Source: Planctomycetota bacterium (GTDB lineage: Bacteria > Planctomycetota > Phycisphaerae > WQYP01). From it: a DNA stretch of 11,886 nucleotides. Below the pieces are notes generated by a model. It saw only the letters and a program-made list of their open reading frames with translations, ran no database searches and was not told the DNA's origin. Numbering within the stretch: the stretch's first letter is position 1; each line of letters begins with the position of its first letter. The position numbers and the translations under genes were made by a program. Where the stretch lies: assembly GCA_021785155.1 (NCBI GenBank), contig JAJYGE010000576.1, positions 1 through 11,886 of the forward strand, in the 5' to 3' direction. Positions 8,000 to 11,886 of this stretch are shown one piece after another.

Positions 8000-8022
8000 G
8001 CCCCTGCAAAATCTGGTCTCAC

Positions 8023-8026
8023 GGAG
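8023..8026 (+). promoter_or_regulatory. Ribosome binding site supporting ATG 8038
   Basis: GGAG lies 11 nt before ATG 8038, slightly long but the only Shine-Dalgarno-like site here. The same frame stays open up to a GTG at 7915, but that start has no ribosome binding site and would overlap the preceding gene by 85 bp. Confidence 0.5.
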
Positions 8027-8037
8027 AATCAGCCACC

Positions 8038-11000
8038 ATGGAAAATCCCGCATCAGCCCCAGCCCTGTTGCAGCGCATCGGTCAATTGCGCCAAACGCTG
8101 CGCGCCGCGTTGGTGCTCCATGGCGTTGCGCTGGTGCTTTCGACTTGGCTTTGGACCGCCTTGATTCTGGCTCTGGGCGACCGCTTTTTCCACTTCCCGG
8201 GGATTGTGCGACTGATTCTTCTCATTGTTGTGCTGGGGGGAACCGCGATTCTTCTGTGGCAGGATGTTATTGCCCGCATACTGCGGCCAATCCCCGATCA
8301 ATTTCTTGCCGGGATTCTGCAGAATGCGGCGGCGTTACAACATGAACAATTGCAATCCGCGGTCGAATTTATGGAAAATCGCACCGATCGTCTCAATGTG
8401 CTGGCGGCCAAAGCCATTATCGAAGCGGATCAAACCGCACAATCGGTGCGGGTGGGAAATGCGTTATCTTGGCGTCCGGTGGTGAAACTCTGGCTTATCG
8501 CGGCCCTGGCGGTGCTGGTGGCAGCGCTGGTGATTGGCCTGAACCCCGGAGATGCGGCACTTTCTTTACAGCGCTGGGAGTCGCCGCTGACACCGCATCC
8601 CTGGCCGCTCAGTCAGCGCGTGGAACTGGTTTGGAAAACTCCCAATGCGCAACCGCCCGCCATCTGGCCGCGGGGCCAGGCGTTGACGCTGCGGGCCGTG
8701 GTGACCAAGGGCTTCAGAACAGACTTGCGCGTATGGCTGGAGGTGCGGGGCACCGATCAGCCGGGCGGCGCACAACTGATGACCTGGCAGGGCGCGGGAC
8801 ATGGGCACTTATATGAAAAGGTTCTCCTGCCGCAGGGAAAATCCATCCAGATCCGCCCGGTCGCGGGCGACGATCATCGCGAACCCTGGGTTACCCTGCA
8901 TTTAATGCCCCGCCCGCGCATTATCGCCATGAACGCCAGCATCGCGCCGCCAAGCTACGCCGCGCACGCGCCGATATTTGAAATGAATTTCATGAATCGA
9001 ACGGTGCGTGTGATTCGCGGCTCCACCATCACCATGACCGTGACCGCGGATCAACCGCTGAAATCCGGCCCGCATACCGTGCCCCTTACTTTTGTTCATG
9101 CGGTCAGTAAAGCTCCTATCGCCCTTGCGGCACACATCGCGCATCAGGCGACCAATATTTTGACCGTTCGCTGGGTGGCGGAAAAATCCATATCCGGGCG
9201 CTTGCGCATCATAAGCGGTTCCGGCCTGGCCAATCGCCGGGGCGGTTTGCTGCAATTAAATGTTGTTCCCGATTCTCTACCCACCGTTGTTATCTCCAAC
9301 CCCCGCCATTCGGTGGAACTGGCCCCCGACGGCTCGTTTCATTTAACTATTCAGGGCAGCGATGATCTGGGTCTGACCCAACTGTTTTTAATGGGGACAG
9401 TCACCAATATTAAAGGAGCAACGGTTCCCGCATTCCGAAAAACCATGCGGTGGCAAACCCTGGCTTATGATGCGCAAACCCGTCTGCAGCAGGGCAGCAG
9501 TACCATACGCTGGTCGCCGGCAAAGCTGCATCTGGTGCCAGGGGACGGCGTAGAACTTGTGGCTCTGGCCGGCGATAATTATCAGATCACACTCCCCGAC
9601 GGCACGGTGCAACGTCATCCTCTGGTGAAATCCGCCCGCCTGCTGGTGATGATTCGCGCACGGGAGGCCATTGCCACGGAGATAGCCGCGGACCTGCGGA
9701 GTGTTCGCCGGGCCATAAAAGCCCTGCTTCTGAGGCAGCAAAACACCGCCGCTCAAACCGCCGCCATTGCACAATCCATAAAAAGCGCCGGCAAGGCCAC
9801 ACCGCAACAACAGACGGCATTAGCTGATCTCGCCGCACAACAGGCGGACCAGGCCGCCCGGGCGGATCAGATTACCCGCACCCTGAAGCGCATTGACCGT
9901 ATCGCCCGCCGCAACACACTCGATCAATCGACCGCCGGTAAACTCGCCACACTTGCCACAACTGAAATGGGACATGTCGGACACATCAACATGCCCGAGG
10001 CCGCCACGCATTTAACCCGCGGCGATACGCTGGCTCGACAAAATGCCCCCGCCGAAGCCGCCCGACAACTCTCGGCGGCGGGAGACGCGCAAAATCAGGC
10101 GATGCAAACCATGCGTGAACTTCTTAACCGCCTGGGCGCACAGGGCGAATTTGACGCCTTGGTCGCTAAAACCCGGCACATACTCCAACAGCAGCAACTC
10201 CTGCAAAACCAGCTCAAAGCATTGGCCGCTAAAACCATCGGCATGGATAGGAGTCAATTGCCGCCGGCATTGCAAAAAGCATTGCGACAATTGGCCCAAA
10301 AACAAAATGCTCTGGCCGGCCACGCCGCCAAACTCGCCAGCAAGCTGCAACAGGCGGCCCGGGCTTTGAAAAAAAGCAATCCCGCTCTGGCGGCCGCACT
10401 GGCACAGGCCGCGAAAATTGCGCAGAAAGACACGGTCAGTTCCGCCATGCAGTTGGCCGCCGGCGCGATCCGTAAAAATCAGATGCAATCCGGATCATCC
10501 GGTCAGGCGCAATCGCACCAGGGATTAAGCGATATGCTCAAAGCCCTCAATAGCGCGCACAATAAATCATTGCGGCAACTGGCCAAACAGTTACAGGATT
10601 TGATCCGCATTGTTGCGCAGCTGATTATTCGACAACAAGCGCTGATCGCCACCACCACCCTAGCCGGTGCCCATGCGCCGGAACCCGCTTTGGCCGCCAC
10701 CGCCAACCGTGAAAGTCGCCTGCAACTTGATACGCTCACCGCCGCGCCCCAGGCGGATCGGGCCGATCAATCCGGACATGTTGGGCAGTTGTTGCGGGCC
10801 GCCAGCGAAAATATGGGGCAGGCCACAGGATCATTACTGCGCGACCATCAGCCGCGCGGTGTGGAGAATCAGAATCGGGCCTTGCATCATTTGCGGCAGG
10901 CGCTGGCCTTGTTAGAAAAGCAATTGAAAAAAATCCGAAACAAACAGCGGCAAAATCAGATTGCCGGCTTGAAAAAGCAATACCAGTTATTGTTCAAGGC

Positions 11001-11580
11001 CCAGCAATTGCTGATGGATCAAAGCCGCGCACTGCGTGAATCGCGCGTAGCTCAGGGCATATTAAATCGGCCCCAGCAGTTGCGGGTTGTGGGAATTGCC
11101 CGTGCCCAGCAGTTGCTGATCGCCCAGCTTGCAGCGCTAAGCGCGGTTGAAGCCGGTCCGGCACCGCTGCTGGCGTGGCTCAATGGCAAGATCATCAACG
11201 ATATGCGCATGGCCGCCAATACGCTCTCGGCAGCCACCGTCGATCAGGGTGTGCTGGATGAACAAGCCTCGGCCATGGCCAAAATAAAAGACATTATCGA
11301 CGCGCTCAAACAGCAGCAAAATCCACAAAAGGGCGGTGGCGGAGGCGGTGGCGGTGGCGGTGGCAAGCAGCAACTTATGCCGCCCGCGGCACAATTACGT
11401 CTGCTGAAACTCCTGCAATTGCAGGTTAATGAAGATTCCACCTTCCTCAACAATCAATTAGAACACACTACCAATCCCACGCAGGTCGGCAGCCTGCGGG
11501 CCGTTGTCCGCCACCTCGGAGGAATGCAAAGTGACATCGCCACGCAAGCCCGGCGCGTTGTGGATTCCATGAAAAAATAA
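8038..11580 (+). CDS. Giant DUF4175-like membrane protein with long coiled-coil tail
   Basis: A 1180-residue protein. The N-terminus is basic, then come helix 1 (about 24-46), a short loop with GDRFFHFPG, helix 2 (57-74), a soluble loop (75-148) and helix 3 (149-168). A region with Ig-like character follows (about 190-540), with SIAPPSYA (301-308) and GSDDLGLTQLF (440-450), both like DUF4175 proteins. From about 540 to 1098 it is helical, rich in Ala, Gln and Leu, and very likely coiled coil. An 11-glycine run (1099-1109) precedes the segment QLRLLKLLQLQVNEDS (1119-1134), which resembles the C-terminal ends of planctomycete relatives as I recall them. No Cys occurs anywhere in the protein, whereas the rejected 41-residue extension to GTG 7915 would add two; this supports ATG 8038. 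The three-helix topology places residues 169-1180 in the periplasm. It lies 38 bp after the vWA gene and ends the operon. It may be a scaffold or tether, but its function is unknown. Confidence 0.8.
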   Translation: MENPASAPALLQRIGQLRQTLRAALVLHGVALVLSTWLWTALILALGDRFFHFPGIVRLILLIVVLGGTAILLWQDVIARILRPIPDQFLAGILQNAAALQHEQLQSAVEFMENRTDRLNVLAAKAIIEADQTAQSVRVGNALSWRPVVKLWLIAALAVLVAALVIGLNPGDAALSLQRWESPLTPHPWPLSQRVELVWKTPNAQPPAIWPRGQALTLRAVVTKGFRTDLRVWLEVRGTDQPGGAQLMTWQGAGHGHLYEKVLLPQGKSIQIRPVAGDDHREPWVTLHLMPRPRIIAMNASIAPPSYAAHAPIFEMNFMNRTVRVIRGSTITMTVTADQPLKSGPHTVPLTFVHAVSKAPIALAAHIAHQATNILTVRWVAEKSISGRLRIISGSGLANRRGGLLQLNVVPDSLPTVVISNPRHSVELAPDGSFHLTIQGSDDLGLTQLFLMGTVTNIKGATVPAFRKTMRWQTLAYDAQTRLQQGSSTIRWSPAKLHLVPGDGVELVALAGDNYQITLPDGTVQRHPLVKSARLLVMIRAREAIATEIAADLRSVRRAIKALLLRQQNTAAQTAAIAQSIKSAGKATPQQQTALADLAAQQADQAARADQITRTLKRIDRIARRNTLDQSTAGKLATLATTEMGHVGHINMPEAATHLTRGDTLARQNAPAEAARQLSAAGDAQNQAMQTMRELLNRLGAQGEFDALVAKTRHILQQQQLLQNQLKALAAKTIGMDRSQLPPALQKALRQLAQKQNALAGHAAKLASKLQQAARALKKSNPALAAALAQAAKIAQKDTVSSAMQLAAGAIRKNQMQSGSSGQAQSHQGLSDMLKALNSAHNKSLRQLAKQLQDLIRIVAQLIIRQQALIATTTLAGAHAPEPALAATANRESRLQLDTLTAAPQADRADQSGHVGQLLRAASENMGQATGSLLRDHQPRGVENQNRALHHLRQALALLEKQLKKIRNKQRQNQIAGLKKQYQLLFKAQQLLMDQSRALRESRVAQGILNRPQQLRVVGIARAQQLLIAQLAALSAVEAGPAPLLAWLNGKIINDMRMAANTLSAATVDQGVLDEQASAMAKIKDIIDALKQQQNPQKGGGGGGGGGGGKQQLMPPAAQLRLLKLLQLQVNEDSTFLNNQLEHTTNPTQVGSLRAVVRHLGGMQSDIATQARRVVDSMKK
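11332..11364 (+). repeat. Glycine-coding GGC/GGT tandem tract (11 codons)
   Basis: Eleven consecutive Gly codons, mostly alternating GGC and GGT with one GGA at 11341-11343, so that a 6-bp unit repeats. It encodes a flexible linker between the coiled coil and the C-terminal conserved segment. Loss or gain of one unit would stay in frame and change linker length by two residues. Confidence 0.85.
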
Positions 11581-11680
11581 AAAGGGCCACGCCGACATCC
11601 GTTGATTTCTTCGTCGCCGACGCGCCGGGACAAAGATTTTTTGTGTAGCATTTTCCGACACAATTTCTCAAAAATACGTG

Positions 11681-11689
11681 TTATCCACA
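11681..11689 (+). other. Single consensus DnaA-box match
   Basis: TTATCCACA matches the DnaA-box consensus TTATNCACA exactly. Only one copy is seen, and no dnaA, dnaN or clustered boxes are in the window, so replication-origin activity is not supported. It could be a chance match or a lone DnaA regulatory site. Confidence 0.25.
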
Positions 11690-11738
11690 GCCCCGCCCCG
11701 CTGGCTCCGCGAAATCCCCACGTCCGCGTGAGATTTTG

Positions 11739-11790
11739 GTTACGACCGAACCGCGCTGGAACGGATGTTCCAACGACGTTTTTGCGTAAC
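11739..11790. repeat. 52-bp imperfect dyad, possible operon terminator
   Basis: Two arm pairs share the same centre (11764.5): TGGAAC 11757-11762 with GTTCCA 11767-11772 around a 4-nt loop, and GTTACG 11739-11744 with CGTAAC 11785-11790. Short complementary stretches lie between them. A T-rich run TCGTTGTTTT follows at 11791-11800. It could act as a weak terminator for the operon about 160 nt after the stop, or as a protein-binding dyad. Confidence 0.4.
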
Positions 11791-11799
11791 TCGTTGTTT

Positions 11800-11805
11800 T
11801 ATAAT
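11800..11805 (+). promoter_or_regulatory. Isolated -10-like hexamer
   Basis: TATAAT is a perfect -10 hexamer in an AT-rich stretch, but the position 17 bp upstream (CGTTTT, 11777-11782) is a poor -35. It is a possible weak sigma-70 promoter for the gene beyond the right edge, or chance in AT-rich DNA. Confidence 0.2.
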
Positions 11806-11837
11806 TAGTTAAGTGTTATTTTTCGCGTTTACGTGTA

Positions 11838-11865
11838 GCCACTAAAATAGTTTGCTATTTGTGGC
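11838..11865. repeat. Palindrome overlapping the -24 box
   Basis: GCCAC (11838-11842) pairs with GTGGC (11861-11865), and AAATAG (11845-11850) pairs with CTATTT (11855-11860) around the loop TTTG; only a 2-nt bulge (TA, 11843-11844) breaks the 11-bp stem. The right arm shares TGGC with the -24 element of the sigma-54 promoter. That position suits a repressor operator better than a distant enhancer site, but no binding protein is known. Confidence 0.55.
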
Positions 11866-11877
11866 ATTGTCCTTGCA
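11862..11877 (+). promoter_or_regulatory. Sigma-54 (-24/-12) promoter
   Basis: TGGCATTGTCCTTGCA fits the sigma-54 consensus TGGCACGRNNNTTGCW at all but two defined positions. The spacing between the invariant GG (11863-11864) and GC (11875-11876) is exact. The expected transcription start is about 12 bases after the GC, just past the window end, so the regulated gene lies to the right. Such promoters need RpoN and an AAA+ enhancer-binding protein, neither of which is encoded here. Confidence 0.6.
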
Positions 11878-11886
11878 TTATGTTTT

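Larger units (their letters stand above)
11581..11886. other. Non-coding region after the operon
   Basis: These 306 bases hold no convincing gene. No clean intrinsic terminator follows the last stop; a small arm pair TTGTGT (11641-11646) with ACACAA (11658-11663) is the nearest structure. The region becomes AT-rich from about 11790. It contains the dyad, DnaA-box match, -10-like hexamer, palindrome and sigma-54 promoter listed separately. Confidence 0.6.

Noticed and set aside
7915..8037. Upstream GTG start extending the DUF4175-like protein by 41 residues
   Set aside because: It has no Shine-Dalgarno site, overlaps the vWA gene by 85 bp, and would add the only two Cys to an otherwise Cys-free protein; ATG 8038 has GGAG upstream.
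11602..11808. 68-codon open frame after the operon
   Set aside because: It has no ribosome binding site and no recognisable motif, and it runs through the dyad and the DnaA-box match; it is most likely chance.
11681..11820. Replication origin (DnaA box plus AT-rich stretch)
   Set aside because: Only one box is present and there are no replication genes nearby; the AT-rich DNA is better explained by the promoter region at the right edge.
1..11886. CRISPR array, tRNA or rRNA genes, or a complete insertion sequence
   Set aside because: No regularly spaced direct repeats, no complete tRNA fold, no rRNA-like sequence and no transposase gene were seen on either strand.

Overview
The window most likely comes from a planctomycete, and within that phylum probably a Phycisphaerae-type bacterium. 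The basis is a MoxR / DUF58 / BatA-type / vWA / giant membrane coiled-coil gene order, moderately high GC, TTG and GTG starts next to ATG starts, and a beta-helix polysaccharide-active protein next door. The phylum call is inference from gene content and style. There is no rRNA, tRNA or other phylogenetic marker here.

Layout. Bases 1-747 hold the 3' part of a right-handed beta-helix (pectate-lyase-like) protein gene. Bases 748-1147 are non-coding and carry a 233-bp element bounded by near-perfect 23-bp inverted repeats, which looks like a MITE or REP-type remnant, followed by the leader of the next operon. Bases 1148-11580 are five co-directional genes that look like one operon: a MoxR AAA+ ATPase, a cytosolic DUF58 protein with a vWA-like fold, a BatA-like three-helix membrane protein, a second membrane vWA protein overlapping it by ATGA, and a 1180-residue DUF4175-like protein with a very long Ala/Gln-rich coiled-coil tail. 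The gap between DUF58 and BatA (3214-3365) contains a nested palindrome. Bases 11581-11886 are non-coding: a 52-bp dyad, one perfect DnaA-box match, an AT-rich stretch, and at the very end a good sigma-54 (-24/-12) promoter overlapped by a palindrome. It points rightwards at a gene that starts beyond the window.

How the genes may work together. MoxR ATPases act as chaperone-like remodelers with vWA partner proteins, and moxR-DUF58-batA clusters are widespread. Here the positive-inside rule puts MoxR and DUF58 in the cytosol. It puts the large soluble parts of all three membrane proteins on the outer (periplasmic) face. The two membrane vWA proteins share one architecture and look like ancient paralogues. 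The last protein has no cysteine in 1180 residues and could be a periplasmic tether or scaffold. The substrate is unknown. The system type is known in general; the unusual parts are the giant coiled-coil partner, the intra-operon palindrome and the promoter at the right edge.
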